Under the pieces are notes generated by a model, which ran no database searches, was not told where the DNA came from, and saw nothing but the letters and a program-made list of their open reading frames with translations. A DNA stretch of 64,000 nt from the NCBI RefSeq assembly GCF_900536025.1, contig NZ_UNOZ01000002.1:186001-250000 (forward strand), read 5' to 3'. Below, piece by piece: positions 8,141 through 17,088 of the stretch. Numbering within the stretch: position 1 is the stretch's first letter; each line of letters opens with the position of its first letter. This DNA is from Pseudomonas reidholzensis. GTDB lineage: Bacteria; Pseudomonadota; Gammaproteobacteria; Pseudomonadales; Pseudomonadaceae. The position numbers were made by a program, and so were the translations under genes.

Positions 8141-9037
8141 ATGCCCAGCCGCCTGCTGCTGTTCTGTGTCTTGCTCACGGCCTCGGCGTCGAGCCTGGGC
8201 GTGACCCTGTACAAGACCACCGACGCCTTCGGCGTGGTGTCCTATTCCGATCGCCCCAGCGCGGGCGCCAAGCCGCTGGTGCTGCGCGACGCCATGGTCG
8301 AGCGACTGGACGAGCAGGTACAGCTCAATGCCGAGACGGTTGCCGGCGGCGTGCGCTTCGTGGCGCGCAACACGCTGTTTGCCCCGGTCGAGGTCGAGCT
8401 GCGCTTGAACCGCCTGAGCAACGCCCTGGGCAGCAATGCGCCGCGCATCGTGCGCAAGGTGCTGCCGCCACGCTCGACTCAGGTGCTGACCGTGGTCATG
8501 GCCCAGCCGGGCGCTCAATTGGGTTACCAGACCAAGCTCGAGTACGCCATGGGCAACCCGACCCAGCGACCCCAGGCGTTTCGCTATCCGTTCCCGTGGC
8601 GCGGTGGGCCGTTCCGCCTGAGCCAAGGGCCGAACGGGCGCTTCAGCCATTTCGGCGCCAAGGGCCGCTATGCCATGGACATCGCCATGCCTGAGGGCAC
8701 GCCGATCGTTGCTGCGCGGGGCGGGGTGGTAGTCAAGACCGAGAACAGCCAGAGCGGGCGCGGCAATAACCCTTCAGGCAACTTCGTGCGGATCCTCCAC
8801 CCGGACGGCACCATGGGTGTGTACCTGCACTTGCAGCGTGGCTCGGTGACCGTGCGCGAGGGGCAGCGGGTGCTGCAGGGGGGGCTGCTGGCGAAGTCGG
8901 GGAATACCGGCAACAGCAGCGGGCCGCACCTGCATTTCGTGGTGCAGCGCAACGTCGGTCTGGCGCTGGAGTCGATCCCGTATCAGTTCGACAAGCCATT
9001 GGGCGGGCTGCCCGATTTCACGGCGGGCAACCCTTGA
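8141..9037 (+). CDS. M23 family (LytM-type) metallopeptidase, exported
   Basis: This is a predicted periplasmic or surface zinc peptidase acting on peptidoglycan cross-links. The 298-residue protein has a signal peptide (about 1-20, leucine-rich core), an N-terminal domain with a DUF4124-like start (TLYKTTDAFGVVSYSD), and a C-terminal LytM domain (about 165-285). Zinc-ligand motifs are visible: His and Asp in SHFGAKGRYAMDIA and His in GPHLHF. The active site appears complete, so it is more likely an enzyme than a degenerate EnvC-like activator. The ATG at 8141 has no strong ribosome-binding site. It is followed by a hairpin shared with the convergent corC-like gene. Confidence 0.88.
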   Translation: MPSRLLLFCVLLTASASSLGVTLYKTTDAFGVVSYSDRPSAGAKPLVLRDAMVERLDEQVQLNAETVAGGVRFVARNTLFAPVEVELRLNRLSNALGSNAPRIVRKVLPPRSTQVLTVVMAQPGAQLGYQTKLEYAMGNPTQRPQAFRYPFPWRGGPFRLSQGPNGRFSHFGAKGRYAMDIAMPEGTPIVAARGGVVVKTENSQSGRGNNPSGNFVRILHPDGTMGVYLHLQRGSVTVREGQRVLQGGLLAKSGNTGNSSGPHLHFVVQRNVGLALESIPYQFDKPLGGLPDFTAGNP

Positions 9038-9043
9038 AAACCT

Positions 9044-9062
9044 GGGGCCGCGAAGCGGCCCC
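9044..9062. terminator. Bidirectional hairpin between peptidase and CorC-like gene
   Basis: GGGGCCGC-GAA-GCGGCCCC lies between two convergent stop codons, 7 bases from one and 7 from the other. It lacks a T-run on either side, but its position suits a shared transcription end. Confidence 0.65.
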
Positions 9063-9068
9063 AATGGC

Positions 9069-10409
9069 TCAATCCAGTTTCAGCACCTTGGCCAGGACGA
9101 TCTTCGGCCCTTTCATCTTCTTGATGATGATCCGCAGGCCATCGACCTCCAGCAGTTCCTCTTCCTCAGGCACCCGCTTGAGCGTCTCGTAGACCAGCCC
9201 GGCAAGGGTTTCCGCCTCGATATGGTCGAGGTCGACACCGAGCAGGCGCTCGACCTTGAACAGCGGTGTATCACCGCGTACCAGCAGTTTGCCCGGCTGG
9301 TAGGCGAGGATGCCGCGTTCGGTCTTGCGGTGTTCGTCCTGGATATCGCCGACCAGCACTTCCAGCACGTCTTCCATGGTCAGGTAGCCGATCACCTTGC
9401 CATCGGCTTCCTCGACCAGCACGAAGTGCGCGCCGCCCTTGCGGAACTGCTCGAGCAGCTGCGACAGTGGCATGTGCCGGGAAACCCGCTCCAGCGGCCG
9501 GCACAGGTCTTCCAGGTCGATGACGCCGGGGATGTGGTCGAGGTCGGCCAGCTCCAGCAGCAGGTCCTTGATGTGCAGCAGCCCGGTGAACTCCTCGCGC
9601 TCGGCGTCGTATACCGGGTAGCGGCTGAACTTGTGCCGGCGGAACATCGCCAGCACTTCCTTGAGCGGCGCCTTGGCGTCGAGGCTGATCATGTCCTCGC
9701 GCGAGTTGGCCCAGTCGACCACCTCCAGCTCGCCCATCTCCACCGCCGAGGCCAGTACGCGCATGCCTTGGTCGCTGGGGTCCTGGCCACGGCTGGAGTG
9801 CAGGATCAGCTTCAGTTCTTCGCGGCTGTAATGGTGCTCGTGGTGCGGGCCAGGTTCACCTTGCCCGGCGATACGCAGGATGGTGTTGGCGCTGGCGTTG
9901 AGCAGGTAGATGGCCGGGTACATCGCCCAGTAGAAGATGTACAGCGGCACCGCCGTCCACAGCGACAGCAGCTCGGGTTTGCGGATCGCCCAGGACTTGG
10001 GTGCCAGCTCGCCGACAACGATGTGCAGGTACGAGATGACGAAGAACGCGACAAAGAACGAGACGCCCTTGATCAGTTCCGGGCTGTCGACGCCGAAGTA
10101 GGCCAGCAGCGGCTCGAGCAGGTGAGCGAAGGCCGGTTCACCGACCCAGCCCAGGCCCAGCGAGGCCAGGGTGATACCCAGCTGGCAGGCCGACAGGTAG
10201 GCGTCGAGCTGGTTGTGCACCTTGCGCAGGATGCTGCCGCGCCAGCCGTGCTGTTCGGCAATCGACTCGACGCGGGTCGAGCGCAGTTTGACCATGGCAA
10301 ACTCGGCGGCAACGAAAAAGCCGTTGAGCAAGACCAGGAACAGCGCAAAGAGAATCATGCCGAAGTCGGCAAACAGGGAGGTGAAGCTGATACCAGGGGA
10401 AGGGTCCAT
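9069..10409 (-). CDS. CNNM/CorC family membrane protein (DUF21 + CBS pair + CorC/HlyC domain)
   Basis: The 446-residue protein has the architecture of the hemolysin-C/CorC family implicated in divalent cation (Mg2+, Co2+) export or resistance and sometimes polyamine export (PaeA). An N-terminal DUF21 domain has about four membrane segments (about 15-200), followed by two CBS motifs (about 225-345; e.g. GLLHIKDLLLEL and GYLTMEDVLEVLVGDI) and a C-terminal CorC_HlyC domain (about 360-440). The CBS pair likely binds a nucleotide. The ATG at 10409 is the first good start. The gene follows phoR on the same strand after about 127 bases, so it may be partly co-expressed. Substrate cannot be told from sequence. 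Confidence 0.9.
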   Translation of the reverse strand: MDPSPGISFTSLFADFGMILFALFLVLLNGFFVAAEFAMVKLRSTRVESIAEQHGWRGSILRKVHNQLDAYLSACQLGITLASLGLGWVGEPAFAHLLEPLLAYFGVDSPELIKGVSFFVAFFVISYLHIVVGELAPKSWAIRKPELLSLWTAVPLYIFYWAMYPAIYLLNASANTILRIAGQGEPGPHHEHHYSREELKLILHSSRGQDPSDQGMRVLASAVEMGELEVVDWANSREDMISLDAKAPLKEVLAMFRRHKFSRYPVYDAEREEFTGLLHIKDLLLELADLDHIPGVIDLEDLCRPLERVSRHMPLSQLLEQFRKGGAHFVLVEEADGKVIGYLTMEDVLEVLVGDIQDEHRKTERGILAYQPGKLLVRGDTPLFKVERLLGVDLDHIEAETLAGLVYETLKRVPEEEELLEVDGLRIIIKKMKGPKIVLAKVLKLD

Positions 10410-10536
10410 GATGGGGTTTTACGGGGTCCGTCTTCGAAAAGGATAAAAAAGAAGTGCCAGCAGACGCTGGCACGGACAGCCAATGTAACGGCTGGGCCCA
10501 CAAAAGCAAAGGGCCGCCAAGCAGCCCCGGTCGATC

Positions 10537-11844
10537 TCAGACCTTGCCCATGACCACCTGGCTCGGCGCAAAATGGCAGGTAAAGGTGCTGCCGTGCCCC
10601 GGTACGCTGCTGATCTCCAGCCGGCCGCGGTGGCGCAGCAGCACATGCTTGACGATCGCCAGGCCCAGGCCGGTGCCACCGGTGTTGGAGTTGCGACTGG
10701 AGTCGACCCGATAGAAGCGCTCGGTCAGCCGCGGCAGGTGCTTGGCGTCGATGCCCATCCCCGAATCCTGCACCGACAGGTGCGCGCCTTGCTCGTCGGC
10801 CCACCAGCGGATGCGAATGTTGCCTTCGTCCTGGGTGTACTTCACCGCGTTGAACACCAGGTTGGAGAACGCGCTGCGCAGCTCAGACTCACTGCCCTTG
10901 AGCGAGATGCCGGGCGTCGACTCCAGGCTGATGCGCTGCTTGCGCGGCCCGGACAGCGCCTGGGCATCGCCCTTGATCGCGCTGAGCAGGGCGTCGATCG
11001 ACACCGGCTGATTGTCCGACGGGTAGTCGGTGGCCTCGAGCTTGGCCAGCAGCAGCAGGTCGTTGAGCAGGGTCTGCATGCGCGACCCTTGCTGGCTCAT
11101 CTGCTGCAGTGCGCGGGTCCAGCGTGGGTTCACGTCCTCGACGTTGTCGAGCAGGGTCTCCAGGTAGCCGGCGATCACCGTCAGCGGCGTGCGCAGCTCG
11201 TGCGAGACGTTGGCGATGAAGTCCTTGCGCATCTGCTCGAGCTGGTGAATGCGGGTGACGTCGCGCACCAGCATCAGGTGCTCGTTGTTGCCGTAGCGGG
11301 TGATGTGCAACTGGACCCGCATGCGGTCGTTGATCGGCGAGGGGATCTCCAGCGGCTCGAGGTAGTTCTCGGCCTCGAAGTATTCCTTGAAGCGCGGGTG
11401 GCGGACCAGGTTGGTGACCTGCTGGCCGCCGTCCTGCGGGGTCTTGAAGCCCAGCAGGGTCTCGGCGGCGCGGTTCCACCATTCCAGGTTGCCATCGCTG
11501 TCGAGCATGATCACCGCATCGCGCAGGGCGGCGGTGGACTCCTGCACCCGGTCGATCACCGCCTGCAGGCGGCCGCGCACGCGCTGGTCGCGGCGTTGCA
11601 GGTGGTAGATGCTGTCGAACACCTCGCCCCACAGGCCGTAGCCATCGGGTGGTGCTTCATCGGGTTGATGGTGGCGCAGCCAGTCGTGCAGGCGCAGCAA
11701 CTGCTTGAGGGTCCAACCCAGGTAGAGCGCCAGGCCGATGGCCAGGCTCCAGCCGTAATAGCCTGACACCAGCCCGCCGACCAGGCAGACGCTGATCAGC
11801 AGCAGCAGGTGGCGAATCAGGGTCGCATGCCAATTCTGGTTCAA
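10537..11844 (-). CDS. phoR: Phosphate regulon sensor histidine kinase PhoR
   Basis: PhoR phosphorylates PhoB when phosphate is scarce and is restrained by PstSCAB/PhoU. It has 435 residues: two close N-terminal membrane segments (about 8-45) with almost no periplasmic loop, a PAS domain (about 95-200), the HisKA phospho-acceptor His in NVSHELRTPL (about 215), and a HATPase domain with N-box (FNAVKYT), G1 (VQDSGMGID) and G2 (GTGLGLAIVKHV). All kinase motifs are present. It lies 46 bases downstream of phoB, and both read away from the pst operon. The lack of a sensing loop agrees with phosphate being sensed through the Pst complex. Confidence 0.96.
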   Translation of the reverse strand: MNQNWHATLIRHLLLLISVCLVGGLVSGYYGWSLAIGLALYLGWTLKQLLRLHDWLRHHQPDEAPPDGYGLWGEVFDSIYHLQRRDQRVRGRLQAVIDRVQESTAALRDAVIMLDSDGNLEWWNRAAETLLGFKTPQDGGQQVTNLVRHPRFKEYFEAENYLEPLEIPSPINDRMRVQLHITRYGNNEHLMLVRDVTRIHQLEQMRKDFIANVSHELRTPLTVIAGYLETLLDNVEDVNPRWTRALQQMSQQGSRMQTLLNDLLLLAKLEATDYPSDNQPVSIDALLSAIKGDAQALSGPRKQRISLESTPGISLKGSESELRSAFSNLVFNAVKYTQDEGNIRIRWWADEQGAHLSVQDSGMGIDAKHLPRLTERFYRVDSSRNSNTGGTGLGLAIVKHVLLRHRGRLEISSVPGHGSTFTCHFAPSQVVMGKV

Positions 11845-11890
11845 TTAACACAATCCTTGTACAGCACACATCCAGGGGCTGGGGCTTCGA

Positions 11891-12580
11891 TCAGCTCTTG
11901 GTCGAGAAGCGATAGCCGGTTCCGCGGACGGTTTGTACCAGATTTTCGTAGGCTTCACCCAAGGCTTTGCGCAGACGACGGATGTGCACGTCGACGGTGC
12001 GCTCCTCGACGTAGACGTTGCCGCCCCAGACCTGGTCGAGCAGCTGGCCACGGGTGTAGGCGCGCTCCTGGTGGGTCATGAAGAACTGCAGCAGGCGGTA
12101 TTCGGTAGGGCCCATCTCGGCCGGCTTGCCGTCGATGGTCACGCGGTGGCTGATCGGGTCGAGCAGCAGGCCGCCGACTTCGATCGGCGCTTCGGTGTCG
12201 CTCGGCCCGGTGCGGCGCAGCACGGCCTTGAGCCGGGCCACCAGCTCGCGCGGCGAGAACGGCTTGGTGATGTAGTCGTCGGCGCCGACTTCCAGGCCCT
12301 GGATCTTGTTGTCCTCTTCACCCTTGGCGGTGAGCATGATGATCGGGATGTCGCCGGTCAGCTCATCACGCTTGAGGCGGCGCGCCAGCTCGATCCCGGA
12401 GGTGCCCGGGAGCATCCAGTCGAGCAGGATCAGGTCCGGCTTGCGGTCGACGATGATGGCGTGGGCCTGCTGCGAGTTCTCCGCTTCCAGGCAGTCGTAG
12501 CCGGCCATTTCCAACGCAACGGCGATCATCTCGCGAATCGGTGCTTCGTCGTCGACGATCAGAATGTTCCTGCCAACCAT
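11891..12580 (-). CDS. phoB: Phosphate regulon response regulator PhoB
   Basis: This is an OmpR/PhoB-type transcription activator of the Pho regulon. The 229 residues comprise a receiver domain with acidic pocket (ILIVDDE), phospho-acceptor Asp ([10 protein letters not shown], about 54) and Lys ([10 protein letters not shown]), then a winged-helix DNA-binding domain (about 130-228) with the recognition-helix segment [12 protein letters not shown]. The ATG at 12580 was chosen, with GGAGAGG just upstream of it; a longer frame from 12619 would add 13 non-family residues. A weak PhoB-box-like site upstream (12634-12651) suggests autoregulation. PhoB should also act at the strong box at 1050-1067. 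Confidence 0.96.
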   Translation of the reverse strand: MVGRNILIVDDEAPIREMIAVALEMAGYDCLEAENSQQAHAIIVDRKPDLILLDWMLPGTSGIELARRLKRDELTGDIPIIMLTAKGEEDNKIQGLEVGADDYITKPFSPRELVARLKAVLRRTGPSDTEAPIEVGGLLLDPISHRVTIDGKPAEMGPTEYRLLQFFMTHQERAYTRGQLLDQVWGGNVYVEERTVDVHIRRLRKALGEAYENLVQTVRGTGYRFSTKS

Positions 12581-12633
12581 GCTCAAAACCTCTCCTGGAT
12601 ACGGTGTCTTGGCCCGCATTAGATAACGGAATT

Positions 12634-12651
12634 ATTGCAGTCGTGTGACAT
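12634..12651 (-). promoter_or_regulatory. Possible weak PhoB box before phoB
   Basis: Read on the minus strand: ATGTCAC-ACGA-CTGCAAT. Each seven-base half matches CTGTCAT at five positions and the four-base spacing is right. An AT-rich TATCTAAT follows about 8 bases later as a possible -10. phoBR operons are usually PhoB-activated, so the place is as expected although the match is modest. Confidence 0.5.
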
Positions 12652-12729
12652 GTCGTGGGCTGAAGCGGCAACTATCGTTGACTGAGCTAGGCTTTAGATC
12701 CCACGCCCGAACTAAAACGGTGAACTCCA

Positions 12730-13101
12730 ATGACACGAAAAACGCTGAACTGGATGGCCCTTTTCGCTGTGCTGGCGCTGCCGGGAGTGGCATCCGCCCA
12801 CCATGCCATGGAGAAGGATGGCATGTGGGTCGATCATGACGGCATGACGCTGTACACGTTCGACAAGGATGCTGGCGGCAAATCGATGTGCAACGGCGAC
12901 TGTGCGAAAAACTGGCCGCCGTTGATGGTCAAGGCCGACGATGAGGCGGCGAAAGGCAAGTGGACCCACGTGACCCGCGACGATGGCAGCATGCAGTGGG
13001 CCTATGATGGCAAGCCGCTGTACACCTTCGTCAAGGACAAGAAGGCCGGGGAGACCACGGGTGATGGCATGAAAGACGTCTGGCACGTCGCCAAGCCTTA
13101 A
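12730..13101 (+). CDS. Exported protein with repeated Y-x-[FWY]-x-x-D motifs (COG4315 type)
   Basis: This 123-residue secreted protein has a signal peptide (about 1-23, ending VASA) and no lipobox Cys. The mature part has the paired motifs of the 'secreted repeat' lipoprotein family (PF03640): LYTFDKD after GMT and LYTFVKD after GKP. It also has a Cys pair (SMCNGDCAKNW) that could form a disulfide and several His residues near the N-terminus (AHHAM). The biochemical function of the family is unknown; members are predicted periplasmic or surface proteins. The gene stands alone between phoB (divergent) and ubiA (convergent). A shared GC-rich terminator follows. Confidence 0.85.
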   Translation: MTRKTLNWMALFAVLALPGVASAHHAMEKDGMWVDHDGMTLYTFDKDAGGKSMCNGDCAKNWPPLMVKADDEAAKGKWTHVTRDDGSMQWAYDGKPLYTFVKDKKAGETTGDGMKDVWHVAKP

Positions 13102-13107
13102 CGATCA

Positions 13108-13130
13108 CCGGGGCCGCCAGGCGGCCCCGG
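13108..13130. terminator. Bidirectional terminator between 12730 gene and ubiA
   Basis: CCGGGGCCG-CCAGG-CGGCCCCGG, with GTTTC following on the plus strand. It sits between two convergent genes. Confidence 0.75.
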
Positions 13131-13133
13131 GTT

Positions 13134-14024
13134 TCAGCGCAGCGCGTAGTCGAGCAGCACGCCGATGAACACCAGCAGCCCCGCCCAGTGGTTGTGCAGA
13201 AACGCCTTGAAGCACGCATCGCGGTCCAGCTTGCGCGTCGACCAGTACTCCCACGCAAAGCACAGCGCCGCCCCCAGCAAGCCCAGGTGGAACCACCCGC
13301 CCAGCTGGAATTGGTTGCCTGCCAGCAGCAGGCAGCCCAGCGAGAGCATCTGCAGGGTCAGGATGATCGTCCGGTCGGACTCGCCAAACAGGATCGCCGT
13401 GGATTTCACCCCGATCTTCAGATCGTCGTCACGGTCGACCATCGCGTAGTAGGTGTCGTAACCCACCGTCCACAGCAGGTTGGCGATGTACAGCAGCCAG
13501 GCGCTCGCTGGCAGTTCAGCGCCGGCAGCGGTAAAGGCCATGGGGATGCCCCACGAATAGGCGGCGCCGAGCACCACCTGCGGGTAGTAGGTGTAGCGCT
13601 TCATGAACGGGTAGCACGACGCCAGGGCCACCGCGCCGAACGACAGCCACACGGTCTGCGCATTGGTGCACAGCACCAGCAGGAAGCTCACCCCGACCAG
13701 GATCGCGAACAGCAGCAGCGCCTCGCGCGGTTTGATCCGGCCGCTGGCCAGCGGCCGGTCGGCGGTGCGCTTGACGTGGCCATCGACCTTGCGGTCGGCG
13801 AAGTCGTTGATGCAGCAACCGGCGGCGCGCATCAGCACCACGCCAAGGCCGAAGATCAGCACATTGGCCACACTGGGCGAGCCCTGGGCGGCAATCCACA
13901 CCGCCGACAGGGTCGGCCACAGCAGCAGGTAGATACCGATGGGGCGGTCCATCCGGCTCAGCTGGACGAAGTCCCAGGCGCGCGGGTGCAGGCGGTTGAG
14001 CGACTTGAGCAGTTGCAGGTACAT
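13134..14024 (-). CDS. ubiA: 4-hydroxybenzoate octaprenyltransferase UbiA
   Basis: UbiA is a membrane prenyltransferase that attaches the polyprenyl tail to 4-hydroxybenzoate, the second step of ubiquinone synthesis. It has 296 residues and about eight hydrophobic segments. The two Asp-rich metal/diphosphate-binding sites are visible: NDFADRKVD (about 72-80) and [12 protein letters not shown] (about 190). The ATG at 14024 shares its A with the TGA stop of ubiC (TGATG), and AAGGAGG lies about 10 bases upstream inside ubiC, so the two are translationally coupled. A longer frame reaching 14054 was not used. Confidence 0.96.
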   Translation of the reverse strand: MYLQLLKSLNRLHPRAWDFVQLSRMDRPIGIYLLLWPTLSAVWIAAQGSPSVANVLIFGLGVVLMRAAGCCINDFADRKVDGHVKRTADRPLASGRIKPREALLLFAILVGVSFLLVLCTNAQTVWLSFGAVALASCYPFMKRYTYYPQVVLGAAYSWGIPMAFTAAGAELPASAWLLYIANLLWTVGYDTYYAMVDRDDDLKIGVKSTAILFGESDRTIILTLQMLSLGCLLLAGNQFQLGGWFHLGLLGAALCFAWEYWSTRKLDRDACFKAFLHNHWAGLLVFIGVLLDYALR

Positions 14025-14581
14025 CAGCGGGTTTCCTCCTTGGCCGCTTGCCACAGGGCGGGCAGGAACACCTCGGCCACGAGCAGGTCGAGGCCATCGC
14101 GCTCGAAGCGTGAGCGCCGCCCCCAGAGCCCGTCAGCGGCGGCCTCGGCGGGCAGCCAGGCCGGTGGATAGGTGCACACTTCGAGCGGGTGGCGGATAAA
14201 CGCCTGGTCACAGAACAGCAACTCGCCCAGCGAGCGGCTGCCCAGCGTCTCCAGGTCCAGCCCGCCGCGCTCCAGGGCGCTGCGCCCGGCCACGCTGCGG
14301 GCGAACACCCAGGGCTGGCCGTGGCCACGCAGGTAGACTTCGCGCACCCAGCCCTGGGCGCCGGGCGCGAGGCCCAGGGCCAGGCATTCGTCGTCGCGCA
14401 GGGCCTGCCAGCCCTCGAACAGCGGGGTGACGGAGAAGTGATCCTGGGACAGGCGGGTCAGGCGGCGGGTCAGCGAACCCTCGTCGAACAGCCAGTCGAG
14501 GGTAGGCTGGGCGAGCGGGGTCGCCAGCTGTGAATACGGCAGCCACGCGACAGCGGCTGCTTGCGGGGATTCGTACGACAC
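14024..14581 (-). CDS. ubiC: Chorismate lyase UbiC
   Basis: UbiC splits chorismate into pyruvate and 4-hydroxybenzoate, the aromatic precursor of ubiquinone. The 185 residues match the family's usual 165-190. The conserved active-site Arg is in WVREVYLRG and the Glu in LLVAEVFLP near the C-terminus. It overlaps ubiA by one base pair of codons, so substrate production and prenylation are made from one message. It is divergent from the rubredoxin gene across about 134 bases. Confidence 0.94.
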   Translation of the reverse strand: MSYESPQAAAVAWLPYSQLATPLAQPTLDWLFDEGSLTRRLTRLSQDHFSVTPLFEGWQALRDDECLALGLAPGAQGWVREVYLRGHGQPWVFARSVAGRSALERGGLDLETLGSRSLGELLFCDQAFIRHPLEVCTYPPAWLPAEAAADGLWGRRSRFERDGLDLLVAEVFLPALWQAAKEETR

Positions 14582-14715
14582 GTCGGTATGCTTGTTACAG
14601 CCAGAGAGGCGGCGAGCTTAGCATGTTGCCCGCGCTGCTTGCATACTGCAGGCAGGGCCAGTAAAAAGCCCCGCGTGATGACCGTTGAAGCCTCAAACCC
14701 ATAAGAGGAACCCTG

Positions 14716-14883
14716 ATGAAGAAGTGGCAATGTATTGTCTGTGGCCTGATCTATGACGAGGCCGAGGGCTGGCCGGACGACGGCATCGCCGCCGGCACCC
14801 GCTGGGAAGATGTCCCGGCAGACTGGCTGTGCCCGGACTGCGGCGTCGGCAAGATGGATTTCGAAATGATCGCCATCGGCTGA
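14716..14883 (+). CDS. rubA: Rubredoxin
   Basis: A 55-residue protein, [10 protein letters not shown]... to the TGA at 14881-14883. Two CxxCG knuckles ([18 protein letters not shown] and [12 protein letters not shown]) supply the four Cys ligands of a single iron. Rubredoxin passes electrons from its reductase to a terminal acceptor; in pseudomonads these include alkane hydroxylases and oxygen- or peroxide-defence enzymes. AGAGGAA precedes the ATG by five bases. It is followed after 31 bases by its reductase, and the pair is the usual redox module. There is no alkane hydroxylase next to it, so a role outside alkane oxidation is likely. Confidence 0.96.
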   Translation: MKKWQCIVCGLIYDEAEGWPDDGIAAGTRWEDVPADWLCPDCGVGKMDFEMIAIG

Positions 14884-14914
14884 TCACAACCCTGTTCAAG
14901 TGAGGAAGCACGAC

Positions 14915-16063
14915 ATGACGTCCCCTGTGGTGATCATCGGTACCGGCCTGGCCGGCTACAACCTGGCCCGCGAGTTCCGCAAGCTCGACAGTGAAACCCC
15001 ACTGTTGCTGATCACCGCCGACGACGGTCGCTCGTACTCCAAGCCCATGCTCTCCACCGGCTTCGCCAAAGCCAAGGACGCCGACGGCCTGTGCATGGCC
15101 GAACCCGGCGCCATGGCCGTGCAGCTCAAGGCCGAGGTCCGCACCCACACGCGCATCAGTGGCATCGACCCCGGCCACAAGCGCCTGTGGATCGGCGAAG
15201 AGGCGGTGGCCTATCGCGACCTGATCCTGGCCTGGGGGGCGCAGACCGTGCAGGTGCCGGTCGAGGGCGATGCCAGCGCGCTGATCTTCCCGATCAACGA
15301 CCTCGAGGACTATGCGCGCTTTCGCGCGGCGGCGGCCGGCAAGCAGCGGGTGCTGATCCTCGGCGCCGGGCTGATCGGCTGTGAGTTCGCCAACGACATG
15401 CGCCTGGGCGCCTTCGAGGTCGACGTCGTGGCGCCGTGCGAGCAGGTCATGCCGACCCTGCTCCATCCCGCCGCCGCTGGCGCCGTGCAGGCCGGCCTGG
15501 AAGGGCTGGGCGTGCGTTTTCACCTCGGGCCGGTGCTGACCCGCCTGCAGCACGCCGCCGAGGGCCTCGAGGCGCACCTGTCGGACGGCAGCGTGATCGC
15601 CTGTGACCTGGTGGTCTCGGCCATCGGCCTGCGCCCACGCACCGACCTCGCCGCCGCTGCCGGCCTGCAGGTCAACCGCGGGGTGGTGGTCGATCGCGAG
15701 CTGCGCACCTCGCACGCCAACATCTTCGCCCTTGGCGACTGCGCCGAGGTCGACGGCATCAACCTGTTGTACGTGATGCCGCTGATGGGCTGTGCCCGCG
15801 CCTTGGCGCAGACCCTGACCGGTGCCCCGGTAGCGGTCGCCTACGGACCGATGCCGATCACCGTCAAGACACCCGCCTGCCCCCTGGTGGTCTCGCCCGT
15901 GCCGGCCGGCCGCGAGGGCGACTGGCAGGTCGAAGGGCAGGGCGCCGACCTCAAGCTGCTGTGCCGCGACGCCGAGGGCAACCTGCTGGGCTATGCCCTG
16001 ACCGGCACCGCCGTCATGGAAAAGCTGGCGCTGAATCGGCAGTTACCCGCCCTGATGGCGTGA
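14915..16063 (+). CDS. rubB: Rubredoxin reductase (FAD-dependent, NAD(P)H)
   Basis: This flavoprotein of 382 residues moves electrons from NAD(P)H to rubredoxin. It has the FAD-binding Rossmann motif near the N-terminus ([12 protein letters not shown]), the NAD-binding motif in the middle ([12 protein letters not shown]), and the second FAD contact (ALGDCAE) near 270, the order of the rubredoxin/ferredoxin reductase family. The ATG at 14915 was preferred over the GTG at 14900 because GAGGAAG lies between them at the right spacing. It forms an operon with rubA. A hairpin covering its last codons ends the unit. Confidence 0.93.
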   Translation: MTSPVVIIGTGLAGYNLAREFRKLDSETPLLLITADDGRSYSKPMLSTGFAKAKDADGLCMAEPGAMAVQLKAEVRTHTRISGIDPGHKRLWIGEEAVAYRDLILAWGAQTVQVPVEGDASALIFPINDLEDYARFRAAAAGKQRVLILGAGLIGCEFANDMRLGAFEVDVVAPCEQVMPTLLHPAAAGAVQAGLEGLGVRFHLGPVLTRLQHAAEGLEAHLSDGSVIACDLVVSAIGLRPRTDLAAAAGLQVNRGVVVDRELRTSHANIFALGDCAEVDGINLLYVMPLMGCARALAQTLTGAPVAVAYGPMPITVKTPACPLVVSPVPAGREGDWQVEGQGADLKLLCRDAEGNLLGYALTGTAVMEKLALNRQLPALMA

Positions 16064-16076
16064 ATGGCGGGTTTTC
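16046..16076 (+). terminator. Terminator overlapping the 3' end of rubB
   Basis: CCCGCC (16046-16051) pairs with GGCGGG (16066-16071) and is followed by TTTTCTG. The stop codon is in the loop. Confidence 0.6.
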
Positions 16077-16216
16077 TGTCGGATTTACCTTGTTGTTGCT
16101 GCCACATTGGCCGTCCAGACACTGGCGCGGTACCCATGAGCGTGCCATTCTCACTCGCGTCTGCCGCAGTTTAGAGCCTGCGGCGCCTTGAGCGCTGCTT
16201 CGCCAAGCAGCACGGC

Positions 16217-16230
16217 AATAACAACAAGAA
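16217..16230 (+). promoter_or_regulatory. A-rich AAN-repeat motif in hupA leader (candidate Hfq/Crc site)
   Basis: The sequence AATAACAACAAGAA consists of consecutive AAN triplets (AAT AAC AAC AAG AA), 22 bases before the hupA start and just upstream of its AAGAGG ribosome-binding site. Hfq with Crc binds AANAANAA 'CA motifs' in such positions in Pseudomonas. A small hairpin, GCTGCTT-CGCC-AAGCAGC (16194-16211), stands immediately before it. Confidence 0.6.
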
Positions 16231-16252
16231 TTCCCGTCCAAGAGGCTTCACT

Positions 16253-16558
16253 ATGCGCAAACCAGAACTCGCCGCTGTCATCGCAGAAAAGACCGATCTG
16301 ACCAAGGAAAAGGCCAATCAGGTGCTTAACGCGATCCTCGACAGCATCACCGGTGCCCTCGACAAGGACACCGTTACCTTGGTCGGCTTTGGCACCTTCG
16401 AGAAGCGTCATCGTGGCGCCCGCACGGGCAAGAACCCGCAGACTGGCGAGCCGGTGAAGATCAAGGCCAGCAACACGGTCGCCTTCAAGCCCGGCAAGAA
16501 CCTCAAGGACAGCGTCAATCCACCGGCTGCTCCGGCCAAGGCCGCCAAGAAGAAATAA
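16253..16558 (+). CDS. hupA: HU-family DNA-binding protein
   Basis: This nucleoid protein binds and bends DNA as a dimer. It has 101 residues, about ten more than typical HU because of a basic Ala/Lys-rich tail (PAAPAKAAKKK). The N-terminal helical part starts MRKPELAAVIAEKTDLTK and the signature DNA-binding segment reads GFGTFEKRHRGARTGKNPQT, followed by the arm with the intercalating Pro region. AAGAGG lies just before the ATG. The gene stands alone between two terminators. P. putida has several HU genes; which name applies (hupA here, by position) is a recollection, not proven. Confidence 0.9.
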   Translation: MRKPELAAVIAEKTDLTKEKANQVLNAILDSITGALDKDTVTLVGFGTFEKRHRGARTGKNPQTGEPVKIKASNTVAFKPGKNLKDSVNPPAAPAKAAKKK

Positions 16559-16586
16559 TCCCTGATCAATCTTCTGCTGCACACCG

Positions 16587-16611
16587 AACGGGCGCCTTGA
16601 GGGCGCCCGTT
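16587..16611 (+). terminator. Terminator of hupA
   Basis: AACGGGCGCC-TTGAG-GGCGCCCGTT forms a perfect 10-bp stem followed by GTGCTTTA. Confidence 0.82.
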
Positions 16612-16706
16612 GTGCTTTACATGGCGTAACCACGGCGAGCTTGCATAAAAAGGTCGAGAAGGGGATAAACTGCGCCGCTCAGTCACTTTTTAATCGAGGC
16701 GCGTCG

Positions 16707-17084
16707 ATGAAGTTCCGCTTTCTTCTCTGGGCCATGGGGCTGTTGATGGCCCGGGCCAGCCGCAACAATCCGGCGTTCCAGCAGCAATTGCGCGACAAGG
16801 ACCTGGTGTTCCAGATGCAGACCCTCGACGGCAAGGTTGCCCGCCATTTCATCGTCAACAACGAGCGGGTCAGCAGCAAGGGTGGCCAGCACCCGCAGCC
16901 GGCCTTTGCGATAGCCTTCAAGGACGCCGCCTACGGCTTCGCCACGCTGCAGGCGAGCAACAAGCAGCTGGCGTTCATGCAGGGGATTCAGGACAAGCAC
17001 ATCCAGATCAAGGGCAATCCGGCGCTGGTCATGTGGTTCCAGGGCTTGATGAAGTACCTCAAGCCGAAGAAGAAGAAAACCTGA
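16707..17084 (+). CDS. Conserved hypothetical protein, possibly SCP2-like lipid-binding fold
   Basis: A 125-residue protein from the ATG at 16707 (GAGG lies eight bases before it); a longer frame from 16641 was rejected as it lacks a ribosome-binding site. It starts with a short hydrophobic stretch (FRFLLWAMGLLMARAS) that is followed by hydrophilic sequence, so it may be peripheral to the membrane rather than exported. The middle part (VARHFIVNNERVSSKGGQH and AFAIAFKDAAYGFATL) resembles the sheet of SCP2-type sterol-carrier proteins in pattern only. The end is strongly basic (LKPKKKKT). It is a single-gene unit between terminators, and I cannot assign a function. Confidence 0.7.
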   Translation: MKFRFLLWAMGLLMARASRNNPAFQQQLRDKDLVFQMQTLDGKVARHFIVNNERVSSKGGQHPQPAFAIAFKDAAYGFATLQASNKQLAFMQGIQDKHIQIKGNPALVMWFQGLMKYLKPKKKKT

Positions 17085-17088
17085 GGGT

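Noticed and set aside
16641..16706. 22-residue extension of the 16707 protein
   Set aside because: No ribosome-binding site and it would cover the promoter region; GAGG supports the ATG at 16707.
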